Under the pieces are notes generated by a model. That model was not told the DNA's origin, did not search any database, and worked only from the letters and a program-made list of their open reading frames with translations. The position numbers and the translations under genes are program-made. From CAWGCA01 sp963820955 (lineage in GTDB: Bacteria > Pseudomonadota > Gammaproteobacteria > Chromatiales > Chromatiaceae), in the NCBI GenBank assembly GCA_963820955.1, contig CAWGCA010000018.1:1-64000 (forward strand): DNA of 64,000 nucleotides, in the 5' to 3' direction. Below, piece by piece: positions 17,748 to 25,591 of this stretch; positions within the stretch are counted from its first letter, which is position 1; each line of letters opens with the position of its first letter.

Positions 17748-18782
17748 ATGCAAAAACATGTTGTGTCGATCACTACCCGGGTATTTTTATTGCTTGTTTT
17801 TCTGATGGCTGTCGGAAATATTTCGCTGGCCGCTCAGGGCAAGCTTACCGGCGGTATCGTTTCCGAACACCCGGACTGGTTCAAGGAGAGTTTTCTCGAT
17901 ATTTCCGAAGATGTGGATGAAGCCACAGCAGCCGGAAAACATGTCATCCTGTTCATGCATCTCAACGGTTGCCCTTATTGTTACAAGATGATCGAAGAGG
18001 ATTTCAAGCATGCGCCTTACCGGGACTTCATTCAGCAGAATTTTGATGTGATTGGGATAAACATAAAAGGTGATCGTGAGATCGCTTTCGATGAAGAAAC
18101 CAGCGTCACTGAGAAAGAACTGGCAAAACTGCTGAAGGTGAGGGCAACCCCGACGGTGGTATTTCTGAACAGCGAGAATAAGCCAGTTGCACGGTTAAAT
18201 GGTTATCGCTCCGTGTCTGCATTTAAACAGGCACTGGATTACGTGCATGAGAAGGCCTATCAGAAAACCTCTCTGACCGGCTATCTGCAGGAACGGCAGG
18301 ATTCCCCGAAGTACCGCTTTCGTGACCATCCCCAACTGAAACAGATCACTGATCTGCGGGCGGTTGCGGACCAGCCTCTAGCGGTATTGTTCGAGGATGA
18401 GCGTTGCGACGATGCTTGCGACGCACTGCATGACGGCCATTTGAGTAATCCAGAGATCAATAAAGTCCTGGAAAACTATACTTTCGTGCGACTCGACGCC
18501 CTCGCTACCACCCCCCTGATAGATGTGGAAGGAAACGCAACCACACCCAGGGAATATGTGGAAAAACTGGGTTTGAGTTACCGTCCTGGAATTGTTTTGT
18601 TTGACCGGGGCAGGGAGATCACCCGGATCGACGGGCTGCTCTACACCTATCACTTCCAGGAACTGCTCCGCTATGTTGGTGAGCGGCACTACGAGCAGTA
18701 TCCAAACAGCTTTTTCGACTACCTTGATGTTCAGACGGATAAAATCCTCAGCAGCGGAGAGGATATCGATATATCTAAGTAG
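17748..18782 (+). CDS. Periplasmic double-thioredoxin protein (SoxW-like)
   Basis: This 344-residue exported protein has a signal peptide at residues 1-29 (hydrophobic LLLVFLMAVG, cleavage after SLAAQ or nearby). The first domain is a thioredoxin fold of the SoxW / thioredoxin_2 type with redox motif NGCPYCYK (Cys75 and Cys78) and cis-proline in RATPTVVFL. The second half (about residues 200-330) looks like another thioredoxin-like fold with a CDDAC motif instead of CxxC (ERCDDACDALHD) and RPGIVLFD at the cis-Pro position. Related proteins reduce cysteines of sulfur-oxidation (Sox) or cytochrome c maturation partners, which fits the presumed sulfur-oxidiser context, but no sox genes are adjacent. 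Confidence 0.8.
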   Translation: MQKHVVSITTRVFLLLVFLMAVGNISLAAQGKLTGGIVSEHPDWFKESFLDISEDVDEATAAGKHVILFMHLNGCPYCYKMIEEDFKHAPYRDFIQQNFDVIGINIKGDREIAFDEETSVTEKELAKLLKVRATPTVVFLNSENKPVARLNGYRSVSAFKQALDYVHEKAYQKTSLTGYLQERQDSPKYRFRDHPQLKQITDLRAVADQPLAVLFEDERCDDACDALHDGHLSNPEINKVLENYTFVRLDALATTPLIDVEGNATTPREYVEKLGLSYRPGIVLFDRGREITRIDGLLYTYHFQELLRYVGERHYEQYPNSFFDYLDVQTDKILSSGEDIDISK

Positions 18783-18876
18783 TGCGGGTCGTTATGCGAC
18801 GGCTCAGCAGCTGATCCGCGCTTCGGATCAGCGGATAAGTGTCTTCTGATAGTTGCCTCAGGTGCGTGGAAGCGAC

Positions 18877-18904
18877 AAAAAAATCCCGGCGAGGAAGCCG
18901 GGAT
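18877..18904 (-). terminator. Rho-independent terminator, minus strand
   Basis: An eight-base-pair stem ATCCCGGC / GCCGGGAT with a six-base loop is followed on the minus strand by seven U. No protein gene on the minus strand ends here, so it probably closes a short untranslated transcript (see findings). Confidence 0.7.
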
Positions 18905-18990
18905 AAGGAGGAGGTCATACACGCTGGAGATAATGCTGTCTCCGCACAAATCAAATGCACCATTCATGCCAAATGCGGCGGCGCGGTAAA
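18877..18990 (-). ncRNA. Candidate small RNA ended by the 18877-18904 terminator
   Basis: Upstream of the isolated minus-strand terminator, the minus strand carries TTGACC (about 19015-19020) and a weak -10-like TACTGA after 17 bases. A transcript of roughly 100 bases would run to the terminator and could fold a second stem, GGAGA / TCTCC. A short frame starting ATGAATGGTGC overlaps it and could instead encode a small peptide. Evidence is structural only. Confidence 0.3.
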
Positions 18991-19332
18991 TCAGTAAGTT
19001 AGCTAAAAGCACAGGTCAATAATGGCTGAATAGGGCACCGCTATCGCGCAGCGACGCTCTAGCTTTGTGCAAAATCAATACGCACTATTACTTATTTATT
19101 GGGGGGTAATTATATGGAAAATTTGACTAAGGCACATGGTCTGCCTGCCACAATCGCCGATAGTCAACAGTAATCAGAATTTTTAACTACAAAATTACAC
19201 TGGCTCAGAAAAACGGCATTTAAAAAAGGGATATTCAACGTATGTCACACAGCGTCAGGTCTGCTGCAAGGGATCTGAAATTCTGAGTCAAATAACCCGC
19301 AAAATTGCTGATTCGACGAACATTTTGGGTTG

Positions 19333-19362
19333 TTGACAATTATCAATGCTGCCGAGTAATAC
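19333..19362 (+). promoter_or_regulatory. Sigma-70 promoter of the 19483 gene
   Basis: A perfect TTGACA (19333-19338) and TAATAC (19357-19362) are separated by 18 bases. They lie about 120 bases before the start codon, leaving a fairly long 5' leader. Confidence 0.55.
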
Positions 19363-19482
19363 TCTGTGCTGAACTGCTGCATTGAATGGATCAGCGGTGA
19401 GTAACTATCTAAAGGTAGGAAGGGGTTACTTTCTTACTGATCTTGTTCTTAATCCGCTGCCGGGATAATTCAGGAGTAGGTC

Positions 19483-19812
19483 ATGAACAGAATGTTTGTT
19501 CCACTCGATGAGGCAAAATCCTTCCGTTTCGATGGAGAGATGATCAGCGAGGCGTTAGGACCAGCCGATTCTTTTGATCTTCCGGAAGATGACAACGAGG
19601 ATCAGTGGTCTGAACTTCGTCTCTATAGTACCTTGGATGGTCGCTACGTGTGCGAACAGGTTCGCTGCGAAAGCTGGAAGGGAGGACACGAGCAGCACAA
19701 GGTAACCATCTGCGACTCCGCCAACAAAATCAAAGATTTTTTCGGAACAAGTGGGTTGGCTAAGGAGTTGTACGTTGACGCTGACCTCTTCTCTTCAGAG
19801 GATACGGACTGA
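19483..19812 (+). CDS. Acidic hypothetical protein
   Basis: I do not recognise this 109-residue protein. It is acidic and probably cytosolic (no signal peptide or membrane segment), with PEDDNEDQWSELRLYSTLDG in the middle and two cysteines in VCEQVRCESW plus one in ITICDS. A clear ribosome-binding site (CAGGAGTAGGTC) precedes ATG 19483 and a good promoter lies upstream, so it is very likely expressed. After the stop, a stem GGTACCTC / GAGGTGCC near 19867-19897 could end transcription; its arms also resemble the ends of repeat family A. Neighbours give no functional hint. Confidence 0.7.
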   Translation: MNRMFVPLDEAKSFRFDGEMISEALGPADSFDLPEDDNEDQWSELRLYSTLDGRYVCEQVRCESWKGGHEQHKVTICDSANKIKDFFGTSGLAKELYVDADLFSSEDTD

Positions 19813-20087
19813 AATCTGGACCGTTGCTTGTCAGCTTCCTGGAATTTTAGATTTCAATAATATAGGGGGGTACCTCGGAATATAGCTTGAGGTGCCCTCT
19901 TCGTTGCCCGAAGAATCTTTCCATCGTCTATCGATAGGCCTTCTCAGGTCTTTCCTCTTTGCGTTCCCAGGCACATTGTCAGCCTTGATTTCGGGACCAG
20001 CGGATTCGGGTTTTAGATCTGACTAAAAATCCGATATCCTGTGCGTCACATACAGAGTTTATTTGGACAGTAACTGGAGCAAAGTCG

Positions 20088-20393
20088 ATGCCAAAAGATT
20101 CAATTGTACTGGACGAGTTGGAACAGCATTTTGAAGAAATTATCGGAGCAATGGGAACTCGCTTTACCACCCATGAGTTTCTATTGCGCCTTGCCTATGA
20201 TTATCAGCGGGAATATGTTGCGGGTTTGGCCTCTTATGCAGAAGGGGGAAAGCCGTTCAGGGATCTGCATCACGCTCTGGTAAAACGGTTGAAAAAACAG
20301 GAGGGTAAACTGATTAAACTGCGTAAGGATAGTTATCCAAGCCGGGATATCTTTGGCACCCCCTCCCATTCCGGGTTATGGCGAAAGCTGTAA
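20088..20393 (+). CDS. Hypothetical protein
   Basis: I do not recognise this 101-residue soluble protein. It is helical in the first half (IVLDELEQHFEEIIGAMGTR, then FTTHEFLLRLAYDYQREYV) and strongly basic in the second (LVKRLKKQEGKLIKLRK), a composition compatible with nucleic-acid binding. ATG 20088 follows CTGGAGCAAAGTCG, an acceptable ribosome-binding site. It stands alone between intergenic stretches and has the same orientation as the fba gene downstream, about 470 bases away. Confidence 0.6.
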   Translation: MPKDSIVLDELEQHFEEIIGAMGTRFTTHEFLLRLAYDYQREYVAGLASYAEGGKPFRDLHHALVKRLKKQEGKLIKLRKDSYPSRDIFGTPSHSGLWRKL

Positions 20394-20776
20394 ACTGGCC
20401 AGTTCCGATACTCACTGGGGATTGAATGAGGTCAGGCTGTTTGCGAAGGGCATGTTTCTGACTACGACGGCACTTGGCCCGCCAATCCCCATTCTTCACA
20501 AATCCTCTGATTTTTTCCCCTTGCTCCCTGGTGCTTGTTTTCACAGCGAGCCACGGGCGGGGGGGGTTGACCGCTGGCGGCAGAGGCCAGATCAATTCAG
20601 CGAGATATTTCACAGAGTATTAAAGGCCATAGGGTACCGCTGCTGACGACGAGTGGTGGGTGGTCAACGTCGTGCCCATCAGCAAACTGAAGCGAAGGGA
20701 TAGAGTCCAGGACAGGTGCTTTGTCGGGATGATTCGGTTGGTTAATCGCCGGCTCTGATCGCACCCACGCTTGTCA
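20394..20776. other. Gene-free interval before fba
   Basis: About 380 bases separate the 20088 gene from the fba promoter. No reading frame has family character and no strong stem or dispersed repeat copy was seen in it. Confidence 0.4.
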
Positions 20777-20804
20777 TTGACTTTAGGGTCGATAAGAGTA
20801 TAAC
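20777..20804 (+). promoter_or_regulatory. Sigma-70 promoter of fba
   Basis: TTGACT (20777-20782) and TATAAC (20799-20804) are separated by 16 bases. The predicted transcript start is about 50 bases before the GTG start codon of fba. Confidence 0.6.
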
Positions 20805-20859
20805 CGACCACATTTTCTACAGTGAGACTGTTTCATTTAATTTCGGCAAGGAGGAAAAA

Positions 20860-21930
20860 GTGACTGGTATATTACAAGAGATTGGACCGGGAGTGGTCAC
20901 AGGCGATAACGTGCAGAAACTGCTGCAGTATGCCGGGGACAATGGTTTCGCGTTGCCTGCCGTCAACGTTGTGGGGACGAGTTCCGTTAACGCAGTACTG
21001 GAGGCCGCCGCGACAGCCGGTTCGCCGGTTATCGTTCAATTTTCGAGCGGTGGAGCGGGTTTCTATGCGGGACAGGGTTGTCCGTCAGATAAGGCCATGG
21101 TTCTCGGTGCAATCTCCGGTGCACAACATGTACATTCCATGGCGGAGGCCTATGGAGTTCCAGTGATTCTCCATACCGATCACGCTGCGCGTAAACTCCT
21201 GCCCTGGGTGGACGGTATGCTGGATGCCGGTGAGGAACACCACAAAAAAACGGGGAAACCTCTGTTCAGTTCACATATGTTGGATCTATCCGCCGAGCCA
21301 CTGGAAGAGAATATCGCTACCTGTGAACAATATCTTGCGCGCATGCACAAGATCGGCATGACCCTGGAATTGGAACTGGGGGTGACCGGTGGTGAGGAAG
21401 ACGGAGTGGACAATACGGGAATAGACAACTCTGCGCTCTACACTCAACCCGAGGACGTGGCCCTTGCTTATGAGCGTCTAGTAAAAATAAGTGACAGATT
21501 TACGGTGGCTGCATCCTTCGGTAATGTGCATGGTGTCTACAAGCCAGGTAATGTCAAGCTTACACCTGAAATCCTCGCGAATTCTCAAAACCACATCCAA
21601 CAAAAGTTCAGTACTGCTGAACGACCGGTGTTTTTTGTATTCCACGGCGGCTCCGGATCGAGCCGTGAGGATATCCGAGAGGCAATTTCCTACGGTGTGA
21701 TCAAAATGAATATCGATACCGACACCCAGTGGGCTGCCTGGGACGGTGTTCGGGCGTACGAAGCGGAGAAGCACGACTACCTGCAGGGTCAGATTGGCAA
21801 CCCGGATGGTGACGACAAGCCCAATAAGAAATACTACGATCCGCGTAAATGGTTGCGGGCAGGCGAAGTGGCTATGGTGAATCGTCTGATGGTCGCTTTT
21901 GAGGATCTTAACTGTCTGAATCGTAACTAA
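20860..21930 (+). CDS. fba: Class II fructose-bisphosphate aldolase
   Basis: This is a zinc-dependent aldolase interconverting fructose 1,6-bisphosphate with dihydroxyacetone phosphate and glyceraldehyde 3-phosphate, used in glycolysis, gluconeogenesis and the Calvin cycle. At 356 residues it is the length of class IIA FbaA (E. coli 359). Motifs are VILHTDHAARKLLPW (catalytic Asp and first zinc His), LELELGVTGGEEDGVDN (the loop typical of class IIA), SFGNVHGVYKPGN (zinc His) and FVFHGGSGSS (zinc His and phosphate binding). The start is GTG 20860, seven bases after a perfect AAGGAGG, with a promoter at 20777. It is transcribed alone; a hairpin at 21989-22021 may end the message. Confidence 0.96.
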   Translation: MTGILQEIGPGVVTGDNVQKLLQYAGDNGFALPAVNVVGTSSVNAVLEAAATAGSPVIVQFSSGGAGFYAGQGCPSDKAMVLGAISGAQHVHSMAEAYGVPVILHTDHAARKLLPWVDGMLDAGEEHHKKTGKPLFSSHMLDLSAEPLEENIATCEQYLARMHKIGMTLELELGVTGGEEDGVDNTGIDNSALYTQPEDVALAYERLVKISDRFTVAASFGNVHGVYKPGNVKLTPEILANSQNHIQQKFSTAERPVFFVFHGGSGSSREDIREAISYGVIKMNIDTDTQWAAWDGVRAYEAEKHDYLQGQIGNPDGDDKPNKKYYDPRKWLRAGEVAMVNRLMVAFEDLNCLNRN

Positions 21931-21988
21931 GAAAATTAATCGGTGTTGTTGCTGCCAGCGGAAAGTACCCAACAGATGGTCATAGACA

Positions 21989-22021
21989 CATGGGCAGCTC
22001 GAGAAACTCGAGGTGCCCATG
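21989..22021. repeat. Solo end-hairpin of repeat family A
   Basis: CATGGGCAGCTCGAG, AAA and CTCGAGGTGCCCATG form a 15-base-pair stem with one mismatch. The arms match the CACCTCGA / TCGAGGTGCCC ends of repeat family A. The following bases (CACCGTTTACGAACC) match the middle of family B, so this looks like a scrambled repeat remnant between fba and ppnN. It could work as a transcription terminator, although no U-run follows. Confidence 0.5.
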
Positions 22022-22172
22022 TGGCCCAGGGACGCACCGTTTACGAACCTAAGGAAACAATCAAATAGACTTAGAACCGAAAGTTTTTCAGATCGAGCAT
22101 GGTAGAACCGTCGACTCCCAGGTAACACCGAAGGGTCGGCTGGAACTGCTCTCCCAGGCAGAGGTAAACCAA

Positions 22173-23465
22173 TTGCTCGACACCAGCCACGGGGGATTGT
22201 ATGACCTGTACCGGAGATGTTCACTGGCGGTACTCAACTGTGGCAGCCAGATCGATGACAGTAAGGCGATCATGGAGCATTTCAAGGACTTCTCAATCCG
22301 TGTGGTTCAGCAGGAACGAGGTGTCACGCTGGAGCTAAAAAATGCGCCGGTCAGTGCCTTTGTCGATGGTGAGATGATTCTGGGTATCAAAGAGCACCTG
22401 TTTGCGGTGCTACGGGATATCGTATATGCCAGCAATGAGATCTTTGGTAATCCCAACTTCGATTTGACCCAAACGGCTGATATCACCAATGCCATATTTC
22501 ACATCCTTCGCAATGCCGAACTCCTTTCAACCCAAAGATCGCATGAACTTGTCGTTTGCTGGGGTGGTCACTCTATAAACCGGGAAGAGTATGAATACAC
22601 AAAAGAGGTTGGATACGAACTAGGCTTGCGCGGTCTGAACGTTTGCACTGGGTGCGGACCCGGCGCCATGAAAGGGCCGATGAAGGGGGCCGCAATCGGC
22701 CATGCCAAGCAGCGTATCAGAGACGGGCGTTATATCGGTATCACCGAGCCAGGGATCATCGCAGCGGAATCGCCTAATCCGATTGTTAATGAACTGGCCA
22801 TCATGCCGGACATCGAGAAGCGCCTGGAAGCGTTCGTGCGCGTTGGCCATGGTATTATTGTATTTCCAGGTGGGGCGGGAACAGCGGAAGAAATTCTCCA
22901 TTTAATCGGAATTCTGCTGCATCCGGATAACGCAGAACTGCCTTTCCCTTTGATCTTCACCGGGCCGGCCGACAGCGCCGATTACTTTCATCAGATAAAC
23001 GAATTTATCTCCGCGACACTGGGTGATGGGGCGAGGGGTCTGTACCAAATCATCATTAACAATCCAGCCGAGGTTGCCCAGGCCATGAAGCGGGGGCTGG
23101 AGACAGTCCGCGAATTCCGGTCGGCCAACAATGACGCCTATCATTTTAACTGGCTGTTGAAAATTCAGGCTGATTTTCAGGTTCCATTCCACCCGACTCA
23201 TGAAAACATGGCGGTGCTTGAACTACACCAAAATCAGCCGCCACATCTTCTGGCCGCGCAATTACGGCGGGCGTTTTCCGGCATTGTATCCGGCAATGTC
23301 AAGGAGGATGGTATCCGTATGATAGAGCAGCATGGGCCATTCGAAATCAAAGGAGAACCAGGTATCCTGAAACCACTGGATGAGTTGCTATCCTCTTTTG
23401 TCAGCAGGCAGCGTATGAAGCTTCCAGGGAGTCGTTATCGACCCTGTTATAGGATCTGCGGTTAG
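22173..23465 (+). CDS. ppnN: Pyrimidine/purine nucleotide 5'-monophosphate nucleosidase PpnN (YgdH, LOG family)
   Basis: This enzyme hydrolyses nucleoside monophosphates to base and ribose 5-phosphate; the E. coli enzyme is stimulated by (p)ppGpp. The LOG-family nucleotide-binding core is clear: VVCWGGHSINREEYEYTKEV, GLNVCTGCGPGAMKGPMKGA and the catalytic GHGIIVFPGGAGTAEEILH. The N-terminal domain has DLYRRCSLAVLNCGSQIDDS. The only usual start codon is TTG 22173, yet family-like sequence (RLELLSQAEVNQL) continues in frame upstream as far as a stop at 22050. The natural protein may start near ATA 22065, nine bases after AAGGA, or on CTG 22140. A repeat remnant immediately upstream may have removed the original start. 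Confidence 0.88.
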   Translation: MLDTSHGGLYDLYRRCSLAVLNCGSQIDDSKAIMEHFKDFSIRVVQQERGVTLELKNAPVSAFVDGEMILGIKEHLFAVLRDIVYASNEIFGNPNFDLTQTADITNAIFHILRNAELLSTQRSHELVVCWGGHSINREEYEYTKEVGYELGLRGLNVCTGCGPGAMKGPMKGAAIGHAKQRIRDGRYIGITEPGIIAAESPNPIVNELAIMPDIEKRLEAFVRVGHGIIVFPGGAGTAEEILHLIGILLHPDNAELPFPLIFTGPADSADYFHQINEFISATLGDGARGLYQIIINNPAEVAQAMKRGLETVREFRSANNDAYHFNWLLKIQADFQVPFHPTHENMAVLELHQNQPPHLLAAQLRRAFSGIVSGNVKEDGIRMIEQHGPFEIKGEPGILKPLDELLSSFVSRQRMKLPGSRYRPCYRICG

Positions 23466-23491
23466 CCTCCTGATGAGAAACGCCCGTTGAT

Positions 23492-24349
23492 TTAAAGAAT
23501 ACTCACGTGCACTTCTACCTCCATCCTGCCTTTGCAGTCCGGCGGCCCAAGAAATCGCCCCGAAACAGGTGAGATGACCTCGGGGTGGCGATGTACTGCG
23601 ACCGCTATATGGTCACGTCCCACTATCTGTCCACTGGTTGAGTCGAAGCCCCACCAGCCGGTGCCCGGGAGATAGACCTCCGACCAGGCATGGGTGGTTG
23701 CAAGGTCTTCGACTGCTGTATTCGACACCAGATACCCAGTGACGAAACGACTTGCAAGGCCACAGTAACGACAGGCCTCGATGAATAGCGTGGCAACATC
23801 GCGGCAGGAGCCCTTGCCAAGGGACAGGGTGGTGTTGGGAGACTGAACACCCGGTTCGGTACGCACCGTATATTCGATCGTTCCAGCGATCTTCTCGTTA
23901 ATTCGATTCAACAGAAGTACCGTATCGATCAACTCCCCGCTATTCAGGATATCTTTCAGCCATTCTCCTACAGCGGCGTAGTCCTGCGGAAAGACAGAGA
24001 TTTGATAGGGTATCAGATCGATCTGTTCGATAGGATCATAGTGAAAGGGATATTGACTGGCCTGTTTCGCCAATTGAAAGGGGGATTTTTGTTCGATGTA
24101 GTGCTGCACCACGAGACGGCTGACGATCTCCAGCAGATCGCTGTTCTCACGGAAGTGGATCATCGACACGGAGTTGCCGAACAAATCTCTTTGCCACTCG
24201 ATATCGAAGGCGGGAGTGATCTGGAGCGAAGAGGATTCAATGCGGATATCATGCCCCTCGCGTGGTCTTACATAGACCTTGTGAGGCAGAAACTGGACTG
24301 ACTCCGGGTACACATACTTGGTTATATGCTCGATTTCGATACGACGCAT
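23492..24349 (-). CDS. Transglutaminase-like protein (short form)
   Basis: This is a 285-residue cytosolic protein of the bacterial transglutaminase-like superfamily. An N-terminal Bact_transglu_N domain (IEIEHITKYVYPESVQFLPH) is followed by the papain-fold core with a complete triad: Cys182 in GKGSCRDVATLFIEACRYCG, His220 in TTHAWSEVYLPG and Asp236 in GWWGFDSTSG. Members are thought to act as peptidases or amide-bond transferases, not classical cross-linkers. It is the last gene of the minus-strand cluster with alpha-E, ATP-grasp and a large transglutaminase, from which it is separated by a 273-base gap holding a ParA-like remnant. Confidence 0.9.
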   Translation of the reverse strand: MRRIEIEHITKYVYPESVQFLPHKVYVRPREGHDIRIESSSLQITPAFDIEWQRDLFGNSVSMIHFRENSDLLEIVSRLVVQHYIEQKSPFQLAKQASQYPFHYDPIEQIDLIPYQISVFPQDYAAVGEWLKDILNSGELIDTVLLLNRINEKIAGTIEYTVRTEPGVQSPNTTLSLGKGSCRDVATLFIEACRYCGLASRFVTGYLVSNTAVEDLATTHAWSEVYLPGTGWWGFDSTSGQIVGRDHIAVAVHRHPEVISPVSGRFLGPPDCKGRMEVEVHVSIL

Positions 24350-24416
24350 ACGGAGTCTCCTGGATTGGCTCGATTAGTGTCTGGCAGTGGTAGTGGCCAT
24401 CAGGTGTTATTTTATT

Positions 24417-24500
24417 TCAGGTGGATAGGGCGAGCAGGCGGGACATAATGGACTTGCCAATGCCACCCTTTTCACCGCCTATAAAATGGATTCGACTCAT
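24417..24500 (-). pseudogene. N-terminal remnant of a ParA/MinD-like P-loop ATPase
   Basis: A 27-codon frame from ATG 24500 reads MSRIHFIGGEKGGIGKSIMS and then ends in a stop after RLLALST. The deviant Walker A KGGxGKS with the preceding GGE is characteristic of ParA/MinD-type ATPases. All later motifs are missing and no continuation was found in other frames downstream before the small transglutaminase gene. It is a decayed fragment, or less likely a functional micro-peptide. Confidence 0.6.
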
Positions 24501-24622
24501 CGAACCCGTCCTGATCGAATGAATAAAAAAGATGTCAGTGATGCCTGTTGCCAGCTGAAGACATAGCTGTTTTCGGCATTTTTGTCTGCTATGTTTAAAT
24601 TCCGGCAGCATGGGCTGTATCT

Positions 24623-25567
24623 TTATGCAGCCTCTTCCGCAAGTGAAGGAAAGTAGGTCTCTGCAATTGCACCGTGCAAATGACCAAGATGGATCTGCAG
24701 TTTGTCCACGAATTTATGCAGAACATCGTTGTCCATTTTGGCCATGGATGTTTTTTGCATAACCTGTTCAATGTTACGGAGCATTTCAAGTGGGCCGGCG
24801 TTGTTTGGCAGTTTGGATAGATTGGTAGAGATGTTCTCTGTGCAGTAGGTAAAAGATCGCGGAAACTCCGCCTTGCGAAACAGAAAGGTCAGGACGTCGA
24901 TACGATTTATCCGTACCTGCATGCTTTGCCGGTACATCTGATAGGCACTCAGGCTCTCCAGCATGCTCATCCAAAGCATGTCCTCATAAGGCCGAAGCTC
25001 GGGAGCATCATCCGGAATCGGGTTTTCCGATTTCACATCGATGATGCGGCTGGTCATGTCGGCTCTTTCCAGTTTTCTACCAATATTGAGGAAGTGATAG
25101 GCGGTATCGTGATTCATAGTGCCCGCCAGTAGACCGGTGTGCTGCTGGAGACCGCGAATAATCAGGCTCAGATAGTCGTGCCGGCCCTGACGCGCGTAGC
25201 TGGTTTGTTTGGTATCGACCACATTCTGATGGAAGGCGTTAAACTCTTCCCAGGCCTCCCGGGGCAGGCTGTCGCGAACGGTACGTGCATTCTCCCGCGC
25301 GAAAGCGAGTGTCGAAAGAATGGAACCGGGATTGCTTTCGTCCGAGATCAGAAAATTGACCACACGTCGCTCGGTGATTTCATCGTGTCGCTCGGTGTAG
25401 TCCTTGTCACAGCCGAGGATGCGGATCATCGGCTCCCAGCCCAGTGTAATCCCTTTCGGCAGGTCGAGCATCAGGTTGGAGTTGACGTTGATCAACCGTG
25501 CCGTGTTCTCCACACGCTCCAGATAACGGCCGATCCAGTAGATGGATTCAGCGACTCGGGAAAGCAT
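24623..25567 (-). CDS. Alpha-E domain protein (DUF403)
   Basis: This is a 314-residue all-helical protein of the alpha-E family. It opens with the family signature MLSRVAESIYWIGRYLERVE and continues TARLINVNSNLMLDLP, NARTVRDSLPREAWEEFN and NIGRKLERADMTSRIIDVKS. No enzyme motif is known for the family; it nearly always travels with the circularly permuted ATP-grasp protein and transglutaminase-like proteins, and is believed to assist them. Here it starts 24 bases after the ATP-grasp stop, so the two are certainly cotranscribed. Confidence 0.92.
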   Translation of the reverse strand: MLSRVAESIYWIGRYLERVENTARLINVNSNLMLDLPKGITLGWEPMIRILGCDKDYTERHDEITERRVVNFLISDESNPGSILSTLAFARENARTVRDSLPREAWEEFNAFHQNVVDTKQTSYARQGRHDYLSLIIRGLQQHTGLLAGTMNHDTAYHFLNIGRKLERADMTSRIIDVKSENPIPDDAPELRPYEDMLWMSMLESLSAYQMYRQSMQVRINRIDVLTFLFRKAEFPRSFTYCTENISTNLSKLPNNAGPLEMLRNIEQVMQKTSMAKMDNDVLHKFVDKLQIHLGHLHGAIAETYFPSLAEEAA

Positions 25568-25591
25568 CTTTATATACTCCTCTTTGAGGCA

